Shown here in pieces: positions 24,026 through 32,043 of a stretch of 64,000 nucleotides of DNA; position 1 is the stretch's first letter; each line of letters begins with the position of its first letter. Both the position numbers and the translations under genes were made by a program. A model generated the notes under the pieces. That model saw only the letters and a program-made list of their open reading frames with translations, was not told where the DNA came from and did not search any database. This DNA is from Isoptericola croceus (GTDB lineage: Bacteria > Actinomycetota > Actinomycetes > Actinomycetales > Cellulomonadaceae). The DNA lies in NCBI RefSeq assembly GCF_029382255.1, contig NZ_JARLLG010000001.1, positions 1,054,001 through 1,118,000 of the forward strand, read 5' to 3'.

Positions 24026-25609
24026 TCACCCCGCCGCGGCGTCAGCGTCGTCCGCGGAGCCGTTCTCGGAGTCCTGGTCCTCGCGGGTCGCCGATGCCCG
24101 CTCGAGCGCCCGGCGGTCGGCCTCGACCAGGGCCTCGAGCGCGGAGTCTGCGCTCACGGAGTCGATCGCGACCACGCCGCCCTCGTCGGCGGCGAGCAGC
24201 TCGGGCTTGGTGATCGGCCGAGGAGTCTCCTGCAGGCCCCTGACCTCCGCGATCTCGTCCCGCTGGTCCACCACGTCGAGCTCGACCATCCGGCGGGCCG
24301 AGGTGAGGACGTTGCGCTCCAGCGAACCCACCATCGAGTTGTAGGCCTTCGTCGAGGCCTCGAGCGAGCGCCCCATCTTCGTCACGTGCCCGGCCATCGT
24401 CACCAGGCGGGAGTGCAGCTCCTTGCCGACCCTGAGCACCTGTTGGGCGTTGTCCGCCAGCGCCTGCTGACGCCAGGAGTAGGCGACGGTGCGCAGGAGC
24501 GCCAGCAGCGTCGCAGGGCTGGCCAGGATCACGTTCTTGCGCGCCGCCTCCTCCATGAGCGACGGGTCACGCTCCAGGGCGGCCGACAGGAACGCCTCAG
24601 CAGGGACGAACATCACGACGAACTCAGGCGCCTGGTCGAAGAGGTTCCAGTACCGCTTGGACGCCAGGTCGTCGACATGCTTGCGCACGTGCCGCACGTG
24701 GGCGGCCATGCGCTCGTCGCGGACCTTCGGGTCGTCCGCCTGCTGCGCCTCCAGGTAGCCGAGGAACGCCACCTTGGAGTCGACCACGATGCGCTTGCCG
24801 CCGGCGAGGTTGATCACCATGTCGGGTCGCAGCGTCTCACCGTCGTCGTTCGTGGCCTGGACCTGGACGTCGAAGTCGACCTGCTCGATCATCCCGGCGG
24901 CCTCGACGACCCGCTGGAGCTGGAGCTCGCCCCACGCGCCGCGTTCCTGCGAGGACCGCAGCGCGGTGACGAGGTCGTTGGTCCCCTTGCGCAGCTCGGT
25001 GTTGACCTCGGCGAGGCTGCGCATGTTCTCGCTGAGCCGCGAGTCGAACTCGATGCGCTTCTTCTCCTGCTCGGCCACCTCGAGGCGCACCTGCTCCAGG
25101 CTCTTGCCGATCGGCTCCACCAGGGCGGCGAAGGCCTTCTCGCGCTTGGCCAGGGTCTCGTCGCCGTGCATCGCGGACTGCTTGAGGCGCTGCTCGGCGA
25201 GGTCCAGGAACTGCTTGCTGCTCGACTGCAGCACCTCTCCGGCCAGCGAGCGGAACTGCTGGGCCGTGCGCTCCTGGTCGCCCTTGACCTCGGCGAGCTG
25301 GCGCTCGGCGTCCTGGCGGACCTGCAGCAGCTGCCTGTCCGCCTGCTCGCGGAGCGAAGTGAGCTCCCGGGCATGCTGCTCGCGGGCGTCGGCCAGCCGT
25401 CGCTCGGTCTCCTGACCTGCCTGCTCGAGCTGGTCGCGCAGCGCCGCCGTCTCGCGCCGGGCGCCGGCGAGGTCGCTCTGCAGCCGGACCGACTCCATCT
25501 CGCCGGACCGGTCCTGCCCGGTGGTGCGCAGGGCGTTCCAGAGCCAGCCGACGAGCACCCCCACGGCGAGGGTCCCGAGCGCGAGCAGCAGAGCGGTGGT
25601 CGTCTCCAT
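24026..25609 (-). CDS. rmuC: DNA recombination protein RmuC
   Basis: A 527-residue protein: one N-terminal membrane helix (residues 5-25, 'ALLLALGTLAVGVLVGWLW'), a long coiled coil (about 35-190, dense in E/Q/R/L), then the RmuC nuclease-like domain with 'GAWGELQLQRVVEAAGM', 'RPDMVINLAGGKRIVVDSKV' and 'EFVVMFVPAEAFL'. The D-x-V-DSK acidic/lysine arrangement fits the PD-(D/E)XK-like fold. RmuC limits rearrangements between inverted repeats. The ATG at 25609 is selected because it directly precedes the membrane anchor. The C-terminal tail is acidic and variable. Confidence 0.92.
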   Translation of the reverse strand: METTTALLLALGTLAVGVLVGWLWNALRTTGQDRSGEMESVRLQSDLAGARRETAALRDQLEQAGQETERRLADAREQHARELTSLREQADRQLLQVRQDAERQLAEVKGDQERTAQQFRSLAGEVLQSSSKQFLDLAEQRLKQSAMHGDETLAKREKAFAALVEPIGKSLEQVRLEVAEQEKKRIEFDSRLSENMRSLAEVNTELRKGTNDLVTALRSSQERGAWGELQLQRVVEAAGMIEQVDFDVQVQATNDDGETLRPDMVINLAGGKRIVVDSKVAFLGYLEAQQADDPKVRDERMAAHVRHVRKHVDDLASKRYWNLFDQAPEFVVMFVPAEAFLSAALERDPSLMEEAARKNVILASPATLLALLRTVAYSWRQQALADNAQQVLRVGKELHSRLVTMAGHVTKMGRSLEASTKAYNSMVGSLERNVLTSARRMVELDVVDQRDEIAEVRGLQETPRPITKPELLAADEGGVVAIDSVSADSALEALVEADRRALERASATREDQDSENGSADDADAAAG

Positions 25610-25701
25610 GCCCGTCAGGTTGCCACGGGGCACCGACAGTCGTGCCGGTGCCACCCGGGGAAGGGCGCGATCGGCCCGGACCGGACCGTTACGGTGGTGC
25701 C

Positions 25702-26541
25702 GTGACCGTGCCTCCCGACCCTGCTGAGCAGGGTTCTCCCGCGTCCGGCTCTCCGCCGCACGTCGTCTCCGACCCGTCGGCGGCGCTCAGCCTGCGCGGC
25801 CTGTGGAAGAGGTTCGACGACAAGATCGCCGTGGCAGGGATCGACCTGGACGTGCCGGCCGGTTCGTTCTTCGGCCTGGTCGGCCCCAACGGCGCCGGCA
25901 AGACGACCACGCTGTCGATGGCGACGGGGCTGCTGCGCCCCGACTTCGGCACGGCCCACGTGCTCGGGACAGACCTGTGGGCGCACCCGGACGAGGCGAA
26001 GGCGCGGCTCGGGATCCTGCCCGACGGCGTGCGCCTGTTCGACCGTCTCACCGGTGCCCAGCTGCTCACCTACGCCGGCCTGCTGCGGGGCCTCGACCGG
26101 GTGACGGTCGCCGAACGGGTCGACGAGCTGCTCGCGGCCATGGACCTCACCAGGGACCGCGACACCGTCGTGGTCGACTACTCCGCGGGCATGACCAAGA
26201 AGATCGCGCTGGCGAGCGCGATGATCCACGCCCCGCGGATCCTCGTGCTGGACGAGCCCTTCGAGGCCGTGGACCCGGTCAGTGCCGCCAACATCCGCGA
26301 CATCCTGCACGCCTACGTCGCCGGGGGCGGCACGGTGGTGGTGTCCAGCCACGTCATGGACCTGGTGCAACGGATGTGCTCGCACGTCGCGATCATCGCT
26401 GGCGGCCACGTGCTCGACGCCGGCACGGTCGAGGCCGTCCGCGGCGAGCAGACGCTGGAGGACCGGTTCGTCGACCTGGTCGGTGGCCGCCGGGAGACGG
26501 AGGGACTGGCGTGGTTGCGCACCTCGTCCGACTCAAGCTGA
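25702..26541 (+). CDS. ABC-2 type transporter ATP-binding protein
   Basis: A 279-residue single ABC ATPase: Walker A 'GPNGAGKTTT', Q-loop region 'LGILPDGVRLFDRLTGAQLL', Walker B 'RILVLDEPFEAVDP' and H-loop 'SSHVMDLVQ'. The ABC signature is 'YSAGMTKKIALASAM', with SAGM replacing the canonical LSGGQ, as in several ABC-2 exporters. The N-terminal 30 residues are disordered. The GTG at 25702 is chosen. The following membrane gene overlaps its 3' end by 31 nt, so the two form one exporter of unknown cargo. Confidence 0.88.
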   Translation: MTVPPDPAEQGSPASGSPPHVVSDPSAALSLRGLWKRFDDKIAVAGIDLDVPAGSFFGLVGPNGAGKTTTLSMATGLLRPDFGTAHVLGTDLWAHPDEAKARLGILPDGVRLFDRLTGAQLLTYAGLLRGLDRVTVAERVDELLAAMDLTRDRDTVVVDYSAGMTKKIALASAMIHAPRILVLDEPFEAVDPVSAANIRDILHAYVAGGGTVVVSSHVMDLVQRMCSHVAIIAGGHVLDAGTVEAVRGEQTLEDRFVDLVGGRRETEGLAWLRTSSDSS

Positions 26542-28133
26542 GGCTGTTGGCCAACACCCTGCGACGCAGCGCGTGGCAGACCATCGGGCTCTGCGTCGCC
26601 GTGCTGTACGGACTGACCGTCGTCGGTTTTCTCGTGGCCATGGCGGTGGTGGGCGGTCGGAGCGACCCGGTCCTCACCGGCCAGGTCCTGACCGTGGCGG
26701 GCGCCGCCGTCGTGCTCGCCTGGTGGGTGGTCCCGCTGTTCGCGTTCGGTGTGGACGCGACGCTGGATCCGTTGCGGTTCGTGACCTTCGCGATCCCGCG
26801 CCGCCGGCTGCTCGCCGGTCTCGCGGCGGCCAGTGCCGTCTCCGTCCCGGCCGCCGTCACCCTGCTTGCCGCGCTCGGCACCGCGTTCGCCTGGTCGAGC
26901 GACCCGCCCGCGCTGGTCGCGGCCGCCGTGGGTGGCCTGGCCGTGCTGGCGCTGTGCATCCTGGGCTCGCGTGCGGTGACGTCGGTCTTCGCGCCGCTGC
27001 TGGAGTCCCGCCGGTACCGCGAGGTCCTCACCGTCGTGGCGATCGTCCCGCTGCTGCTGATCGGGCCGGCGATCGGCTGGTGGTCCGGGGTCGCGGAGAA
27101 ATCGGTGGACGAGACCGGCGTGACGGTCACGATGACGGGACCAGGTAATGCCGTCGCAGCGTCCGTCGTGGCTGCGGCGGACGTCGTCGCCTGGACCCCC
27201 TTCGGCGCGCCATGGGCGTTCGCGGGTGCGGTGCACGAGGGAGAGTGGGGACTGCTCGCTGCCCGCGTCGTCGTCGTCGCGGTCACCCTGGGCGTGCTGT
27301 GGCGGGTGTGGGACCGAGCGCTCGCCCGTGCCCTGGTCAGCCCGCGTCGTGCGGCCGCCGGGGGACGGGTGCGCGGGCTGGGCTGGTTCTCGAGGTTGCC
27401 CGCTACCCCGACCGGGGCCGTGGCCGCGCGCTGTGCCACGTACTGGGTGCGGGACCCTCGCTATGCGACCTCCCTCGCGATGGTGCCGCTGCTGCCGATC
27501 GCGCTGGCCATGGTCGGGGTCTCGTCGGGAGTGGGCGCCGGGCTCCTGCTGGTGGTGCCGCCGTTGGCGGCGTTCATCCTCGGGTTCGGGGTCTCCAACG
27601 ACATCGGGTACGACAACACCGCGTTCGCGCTGCACGTGGCTACCGGTGTGCCGGGCCGTGCCGACCGGTGGGGCCGTGTGCTGCCGGTCCTGGTCCTGGG
27701 TGTGCCGCTCGTCGTGGCGCTGTCCGTCGCCGCGGTCGTTGCGGCGGACCGCTGGGACGCCCTCCCGGCGCTGCTGGGTCTGTCTTTCGGGGTTCTCGGT
27801 GCTGCCCTGGGGACGTCGAGCGTCGTGTCGGCGCGGATGGTCTACCCAGTGCCCAGGCCGGGCGAGAGCGCCTTGAAGACGCCGCAGGGTGCGGCATTGG
27901 CGACGATGGTGGCGCAGTCGGCGGCCTTCGGCGTGGTGCTGGTCCTCACGCTCCCCACGATCGTGCTGGCGCTCCGGGGCATCCTGGGGCCGAGCGCCAC
28001 GACGGGCGGGGTCGCCGTGGTGGTCGGGCTGCTCACCGCAGCCGTGGCTCTGGTCGTCGGCGTGCGCTGGGGTGCACGTGTCTACGAGCGTCGCCAGCCC
28101 GAGCTGCTGGCGCAGGTCGCGGCCTTCCGCTGA
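26511..28133 (+). CDS. ABC-2 type transporter membrane protein
   Basis: A 540-residue polytopic protein with about 11-13 hydrophobic segments, for example 'TVAGAAVVLAWWVVPLFAFG', 'VVAIVPLLLIGPAIGWW' and 'GLLTAAVALVVGVRWG'. The GTG at 26511 has GGAGGGA 5 nt upstream inside the 3' end of the ATPase gene. It lacks an ATPase domain and depends on the upstream protein. An apparent continuous frame reaching back into the ATPase gene is an out-of-frame artefact. The layout matches actinobacterial ABC-2 exporters; substrate is unknown. Confidence 0.85.
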   Translation: MVAHLVRLKLRLLANTLRRSAWQTIGLCVAVLYGLTVVGFLVAMAVVGGRSDPVLTGQVLTVAGAAVVLAWWVVPLFAFGVDATLDPLRFVTFAIPRRRLLAGLAAASAVSVPAAVTLLAALGTAFAWSSDPPALVAAAVGGLAVLALCILGSRAVTSVFAPLLESRRYREVLTVVAIVPLLLIGPAIGWWSGVAEKSVDETGVTVTMTGPGNAVAASVVAAADVVAWTPFGAPWAFAGAVHEGEWGLLAARVVVVAVTLGVLWRVWDRALARALVSPRRAAAGGRVRGLGWFSRLPATPTGAVAARCATYWVRDPRYATSLAMVPLLPIALAMVGVSSGVGAGLLLVVPPLAAFILGFGVSNDIGYDNTAFALHVATGVPGRADRWGRVLPVLVLGVPLVVALSVAAVVAADRWDALPALLGLSFGVLGAALGTSSVVSARMVYPVPRPGESALKTPQGAALATMVAQSAAFGVVLVLTLPTIVLALRGILGPSATTGGVAVVVGLLTAAVALVVGVRWGARVYERRQPELLAQVAAFR

Positions 28134-28192
28134 CCTGCGCGTCGGGGCCCACGCACCCGGGCGTGTCGCGCGGACCTGCCACACTGGTCGGC

Positions 28193-29248
28193 GTGAATTC
28201 TGCGAGTGACCGCCCGGTATCGACTCTTCCCGACGACTGGACGGCGGTGGCTCCCGAGCTCTCCGACGTCCCGCGGCTGGGTGAGCTCCGCGGGCGGCAG
28301 GCGGCGCCGTACACGGGGTCGGCCGCGTTCGAGACGGCCGCGATCGAGAACGAGGTCGCCGGTCAGGCGTCCTGGACCCGGCGGCAGGCCGTGGTGCGCG
28401 ACGCCGCCGGCGTCGTCCGCGCCTGGGCGCACGCCCACGACCGCGCGGCCGGTCGCGCCGTCATCGGCATCGAGGTCGACCGGACGATGGACCAGGAGCT
28501 CCAGCAGCAGGTGGCCGCCTGGTGCTACGGGTGGCTGGCCGACGTCGGTCGCGAGTTCGCGCAGCTCAGAGGCCTGGAAGCCACCCAGCTCGACGCCGGG
28601 GCCTTCGCGGGTGACGACGTGCTGCGAGGGTGGCTGGCCGCGGCCGGGTTCGACCACGTGCGCACCTGGTGGCAGATGTCGCGGCCGGTGGAGGCTCGCG
28701 AGGGCGAGCCGGGGGTTTTCCCCGCCCCCAAGGACGGCGTGACCGTGCGCCGGGTGGCTCAGCACGACAACGGCATGCCGGTCGCCGAGGACCTCAACGC
28801 CGTCTACCAGGTCCTGGAGACGGCCTTCACCGACCACTTCAACTCCTACCAGGAGTACTTCACGGAGTTCGTGCAGCGGCTCCGCGAGGACCCTGGGCAC
28901 CGCTGGGACCACTGGTGGCTGGCGTTCACCCACGACCCTTCCACGCCGGACGCGAAGCCGGTGCCGGCCGGGGCCCTGGTGGGCTCGGAGACCGGGCCGG
29001 ACGCCGAAGGCGACAGGGGCACCTACATCGACTACATCGGTGCGCTGCAAGTGGCGCGAGGCCGGGGGGTGGCCACCGCGCTGCTGTACGCCGTCATCGC
29101 TGACGCGGCCGCCAGCGGCCGTCGCCGGGTGGGCCTGGAGGTCGACGCGGACAGCCCCACGGGCGCCGAGTCGCTCTACACGAAGCTCGGCTGGCGCACG
29201 AAGTACACCACCGAGTCCTGGCACCGTGACGTGACGGTCCAGCCGTGA
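28193..29248 (+). CDS. GNAT-family N-acetyltransferase (two-domain)
   Basis: A 351-residue protein, about twice the length of a single GNAT domain. The C-terminal half carries the acetyl-CoA-binding pattern 'IGALQVARGRGVATALLYAV' followed by 'LEVDADSPTGAESLYTKLGW', typical of mycothiol-synthase-like tandem GNATs. The N-terminal half ('VRDAAGVVRAWAHAHDRAAG') is a degenerate second GNAT fold. The acceptor substrate is unknown; MshD-like proteins share this layout, but the resemblance is insufficient to claim mycothiol synthesis. The GTG start has a CACACT -10-like box 7 nt upstream, so it too may be leaderless. Confidence 0.82.
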   Translation: MNSASDRPVSTLPDDWTAVAPELSDVPRLGELRGRQAAPYTGSAAFETAAIENEVAGQASWTRRQAVVRDAAGVVRAWAHAHDRAAGRAVIGIEVDRTMDQELQQQVAAWCYGWLADVGREFAQLRGLEATQLDAGAFAGDDVLRGWLAAAGFDHVRTWWQMSRPVEAREGEPGVFPAPKDGVTVRRVAQHDNGMPVAEDLNAVYQVLETAFTDHFNSYQEYFTEFVQRLREDPGHRWDHWWLAFTHDPSTPDAKPVPAGALVGSETGPDAEGDRGTYIDYIGALQVARGRGVATALLYAVIADAAASGRRRVGLEVDADSPTGAESLYTKLGWRTKYTTESWHRDVTVQP

Positions 29249-29264
29249 CGTTCCAGCAGTGACG
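29231..29264. repeat. 14-bp tandem repeat over a stop codon
   Basis: Units GTGACGGTCCAGCC (29231-29244) and GTGACGTTCCAGCA (29245-29258) are followed by a partial GTGACG. The repeat spans the TGA of the GNAT gene and may simply be slippage. Confidence 0.5.
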
Positions 29265-29297
29265 TCGCGGCCTGGCGGCCGGCGTCGCGTCGATGCG

Positions 29298-29303
29298 TAG
29301 ACT
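29298..29303 (+). promoter_or_regulatory. -10 box of leaderless ychF
   Basis: TAGACT ends 8 nt before the ychF GTG at 29312, with no purine-rich ribosome site between. Transcription is likely to begin at the start codon. Confidence 0.55.
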
Positions 29304-29311
29304 GGGCCGAC

Positions 29312-30397
29312 GTGGCACTCACTATCGGCATCGTCGGCCTGCCCAACGTCGGCAAGTCCACCCTGTTCAACGCCCTGACCCGCAACACCGTGCTCGCGGC
29401 GAACTACCCGTTCGCGACGATCGAGCCGAACGTGGGAGTGGTGCCCCTGCCGGACGAGAGGCTCGGGAAGCTCGCCGAGATCTTCGGCTCGGACCGCATC
29501 CTGCCCGCCACCGTCTCGTTCGTGGACATCGCCGGCATCGTCAAGGGTGCGTCCGAGGGTGAGGGGCTGGGCAACAAGTTCCTCGCCAACATCCGCGAGG
29601 CGGACGCGATCTGCCAGGTGACCCGCGCCTTCGACGACGGCGACGTCGTGCGCGTCGAGGGTTCGCAGGACGCCGCCGGGGACATCGAGACGATCTCGAC
29701 CGAGCTCATCCTGGCCGACCTCCAGACCCTCGAGAAGGCGCTGCCGAGGATGGAGAAGGAGGTCAAGATCAAGAAGGGGGACCCGGTCCTGCTCGCCGCG
29801 GCGAAGCAGGCCCAGGAGATCCTCGAGGCCGGCACCACCCTCTTCCAGGGGGCGAAGGCCGCGGGCCTGGACCTCGCCGAGATCGCCTCGTTGCAGCTCA
29901 TGACGGCCAAGCCGTTCATCTACGTCTTCAACACCGACGACGCCGGGCTCGCCGACACCGCGATGCAGGCACGCATGAGCGAGCTCGTCGCACCGGCCCA
30001 CGCCATCTTCCTGGACGCGAAGTTCGAGGAGGAGCTCGTCGAGCTCGAGCCGGACGAGGCGGCCGAGATGCTGGCCGAGACGGGGCAGGCCGAGGCCGGT
30101 CTCGACCAGCTCGCCCACGTGGGCTTCGACACCCTGGGCCTGCAGACGTACCTCACCGCCGGTCCCAAGGAGGCCCGCGCCTGGACGATCCGCAAGGGCT
30201 GGACCGCCCCGCAGGCGGCCGGCGTCATCCATACGGACTTCGAGCGCGGCTTCATCAAGGCCGAGATCGTCTCGTTCGACGACCTGGTGGAGCACGGCTC
30301 CGTCCAGGCCGCCAAGGCCGCGGGCAGGACCCGCATCGAGGGCAAGGACTACGTGATGGCCGACGGCGACGTGGTGGAATTTCGGTTTAACGTGTAG
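29312..30397 (+). CDS. ychF: Redox-regulated ATPase/GTPase YchF
   Basis: A 361-residue Obg-like P-loop protein of standard length. G1 is 'GLPNVGKST' (9-17), followed by 'ANYPFATIEPNVGVVP' and G3 'DIAGIVKGASEGEGLGN', and the C-terminal TGS domain ends in the family's usual 'GDVVEFRFNV'. YchF binds ribosomes and prefers ATP. The body uses G/C-ending codons, but the last eight codons read GAA TTT CGG TTT AAC GTG TAG and are A/T-rich. A G/C-rich equivalent, TTCCGCTTCAACGTCTGA, lies 2.9 kb downstream. The end has apparently been replaced by an inserted element that restores the protein sequence. Confidence 0.97.
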   Translation: MALTIGIVGLPNVGKSTLFNALTRNTVLAANYPFATIEPNVGVVPLPDERLGKLAEIFGSDRILPATVSFVDIAGIVKGASEGEGLGNKFLANIREADAICQVTRAFDDGDVVRVEGSQDAAGDIETISTELILADLQTLEKALPRMEKEVKIKKGDPVLLAAAKQAQEILEAGTTLFQGAKAAGLDLAEIASLQLMTAKPFIYVFNTDDAGLADTAMQARMSELVAPAHAIFLDAKFEEELVELEPDEAAEMLAETGQAEAGLDQLAHVGFDTLGLQTYLTAGPKEARAWTIRKGWTAPQAAGVIHTDFERGFIKAEIVSFDDLVEHGSVQAAKAAGRTRIEGKDYVMADGDVVEFRFNV

Positions 30398-30400
30398 TCG
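30368..30400 (+). repeat. Left attachment-type repeat in ychF
   Basis: Contains GAATTTCGGTTTAACGTG (30377-30394), the A/T-rich coding end of ychF. It matches the repeat at 31361-31393 at 28 of 33 positions, including the TAGTCG just past the stop. It is interpreted as attL of an element inserted into ychF. Confidence 0.7.
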
Positions 30401-30491
30401 CGTTCCGGACTAGCGTCTGATCGCGTTCCCGCACGCGCGGAGCTTCCGCGTCGCCGAGAGGTGCTAGTGATTGTGCCGATACACTGTACGG

Positions 30492-31253
30492 ATGTCCGAC
30501 CTCGATCCGATGCACTTCGAAGGTGTATCAGGAAAGTACGCCGAGGCCAGGCCGCCGTATCCGCCATCGCTTTGGCAGGATGTGCTGGCAACGGATCTGG
30601 TCGCGCCGGGCCGTCGCGCGCTTGACCTCGGCGCGGGCACCGGTCAGGCCACGGAGGTGCTCCTCGCTCACGGAATGGACGTAGTTGCGGTCGAGCCTGG
30701 TGCCAATCTGGCAGCGACCATCGAGGAACGGTTTCCGCGCGCAACTGTGATCCGAGCGCGGGCCGAAGACATTGAGCCCTCGGAGCATTCTTTCGATCTT
30801 GCCGTTATCGCGACGGCACTTCACTGGATGGATCTCGGCATCGTGCTGCCGATCATCCATAGGTCTTTGAACGACAACGGTCGACTCCTGGTGTGGCGTA
30901 ACGTATTCGGAGACCCCACGGCAGAGATCACGCCGTTTCGTCGCGAGGTGCAGCGCATCGTCGAATCCCGCGGGGTCGGTCGGGTCGGCAATCCTGAAAA
31001 CTCCCAGGTGACGGCGGACAAGATTGCCCATTCGGGATTGTTCGCAGTCGAACGAATCTCCCGATACAGTTGGGCGATCGACCTCACGACGGACCAGGTG
31101 CGAGCCCTGTTCCGCACCTTCAGCGATTGGACACCTCGCGAGGTGGACGTGGTCGCGTGCGCGGTGGACAAACTTGGTGGACGCGTGTCAGAGAATTACA
31201 CGTCCTGGCTCATTTCGGCGACTCCTCAGGCGTCCCAGATGTCCCCGTTGTGA
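30492..31253 (+). CDS. Class I SAM-dependent methyltransferase
   Basis: A 253-residue methyltransferase with motif I 'RALDLGAGTGQATEVLLAHG', motif II acidic 'VAVEPGANL', motif III 'AEDIEPSEHSFDLAVIATAL' and 'HWMD', resembling the UbiE/TAM-like small-molecule group. The acceptor is unknown. ATG 30492 is chosen because TACACT (30480-30485) sits 6 nt upstream, a leaderless arrangement. Codons such as GTA, GAT, CTT and ATC stand out against neighbouring genes, and the gene lies between the ychF 3' end and its repeat, so horizontal acquisition is likely. Confidence 0.82.
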   Translation: MSDLDPMHFEGVSGKYAEARPPYPPSLWQDVLATDLVAPGRRALDLGAGTGQATEVLLAHGMDVVAVEPGANLAATIEERFPRATVIRARAEDIEPSEHSFDLAVIATALHWMDLGIVLPIIHRSLNDNGRLLVWRNVFGDPTAEITPFRREVQRIVESRGVGRVGNPENSQVTADKIAHSGLFAVERISRYSWAIDLTTDQVRALFRTFSDWTPREVDVVACAVDKLGGRVSENYTSWLISATPQASQMSPL

Positions 31254-31360
31254 TTCGGGCGGGACTCAGAGAGGGCCAGCACGATTCGGTCATAGCCTCT
31301 TATCTCCGATGCGAGATGGTCCGTTCGGTCGGAGTGGGGGCAGAGGTTGGTATGTGCGGC

Positions 31361-31393
31361 GACGTAGTCGAATTTAGGTTCAATGTGTAGTCG
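31361..31393 (+). repeat. Internal copy of the ychF 3'-end repeat
   Basis: GAATTTAGGTTCAATGTG (31370-31387) with GACGTAGTC before it and TAGTCG after it encodes 'GDVVEFRFNV' plus stop, exactly the ychF tail, though no ychF body precedes it. It differs from the left copy by 5 substitutions in 33, mostly synonymous. Confidence 0.8.
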
Positions 31394-31411
31394 AGCTCGG
31401 ATGGGAAGTAC

Positions 31412-31762
31412 ATGACGGACGTGCCGAACGAAGACCGCGCTGTCTACCGTCGCTCTCGCGATTGGATCGACTACGCGATTCACGAACTCCCCAGCGGTGT
31501 GTTGTGGGGTGCCAATGGTGCGACGCCCGCACAGTGCGCTGAGATGCTGAGCGACCTGGACGCGTTCGCGGGGATCTGCGCTCGTCTTGGCCTCGATGAC
31601 CACACCGAGTTCATCGAGGCATGCAGATGGCACTTCGACCACTATCCGCACTATCTTGGCCGCCGTCGCCACTTCGTCGACTATGCGACGTACATTCGTG
31701 ACCGACGAGGGTCGTTGCGGGTTTCTCTGCCACCAAGTCCGGACTGGTTCCAGCGGACATGA
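31412..31762 (+). CDS. Hypothetical protein in ychF-inserted region
   Basis: A 116-residue protein that I do not recognise. ATG 31412 follows GGGAAG. It is rich in aromatic residues, histidine and arginine ('CRWHFDHYPHYLGRRRHFVDYATYIRDRRG') and has no signal peptide or membrane helix. It starts 19 nt after the internal ychF-like repeat, so it would be first gene of a second inserted element. Coding potential is supported by an uninterrupted frame and a plausible start only. Confidence 0.55.
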   Translation: MTDVPNEDRAVYRRSRDWIDYAIHELPSGVLWGANGATPAQCAEMLSDLDAFAGICARLGLDDHTEFIEACRWHFDHYPHYLGRRRHFVDYATYIRDRRGSLRVSLPPSPDWFQRT

Positions 31763-32043
31763 CCGACCGCTGTCGTGCGCTGCTCGAAAGCGATCCGTGA
31801 ACCGCCCTGTGAGATGTTCTCACCAGCGTGATTGTCGGGTCCCGCGTTGAAGATTGAGCAGCACGAGTGCCGTCCGGTTTGCGTGTTTGGCGACTTGCAT
31901 CCTGGTCCTGGGACCCCGCTGCTGCCAAATGCACGAGCGGACGAACCAGGTCTGACGGGCTACCGGCTCGCCCCGGCCGTGCAGCGTGACCTCTCTCCAA
32001 TAGAACCCGCCGTACGGAGCGGCCTGTCCGTCTACCATGACCG
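31763..32043. other. Gene-poor stretch inside the inserted region
   Basis: About 280 bp with only one weak candidate: a 72-codon frame on the minus strand (32038 to 31820) beginning 'MVDGQAAPYGGFYWREVTLH'. It has peptide-like composition but no recognised domain. It could be a gene remnant. Confidence 0.35.

Noticed and set aside
22529-25705. An open frame of over 1,000 codons on the plus strand opposite the SLC13 permease and rmuC
   Set aside because: Same reason: composition is that of an antisense shadow and both opposite-strand genes have clear motifs.
25803-28133. Apparent fusion of the ABC-2 ATPase and membrane protein in one frame
   Set aside because: The ATPase motifs are in a different frame; the membrane protein has its own GTG at 26511 with a ribosome site.
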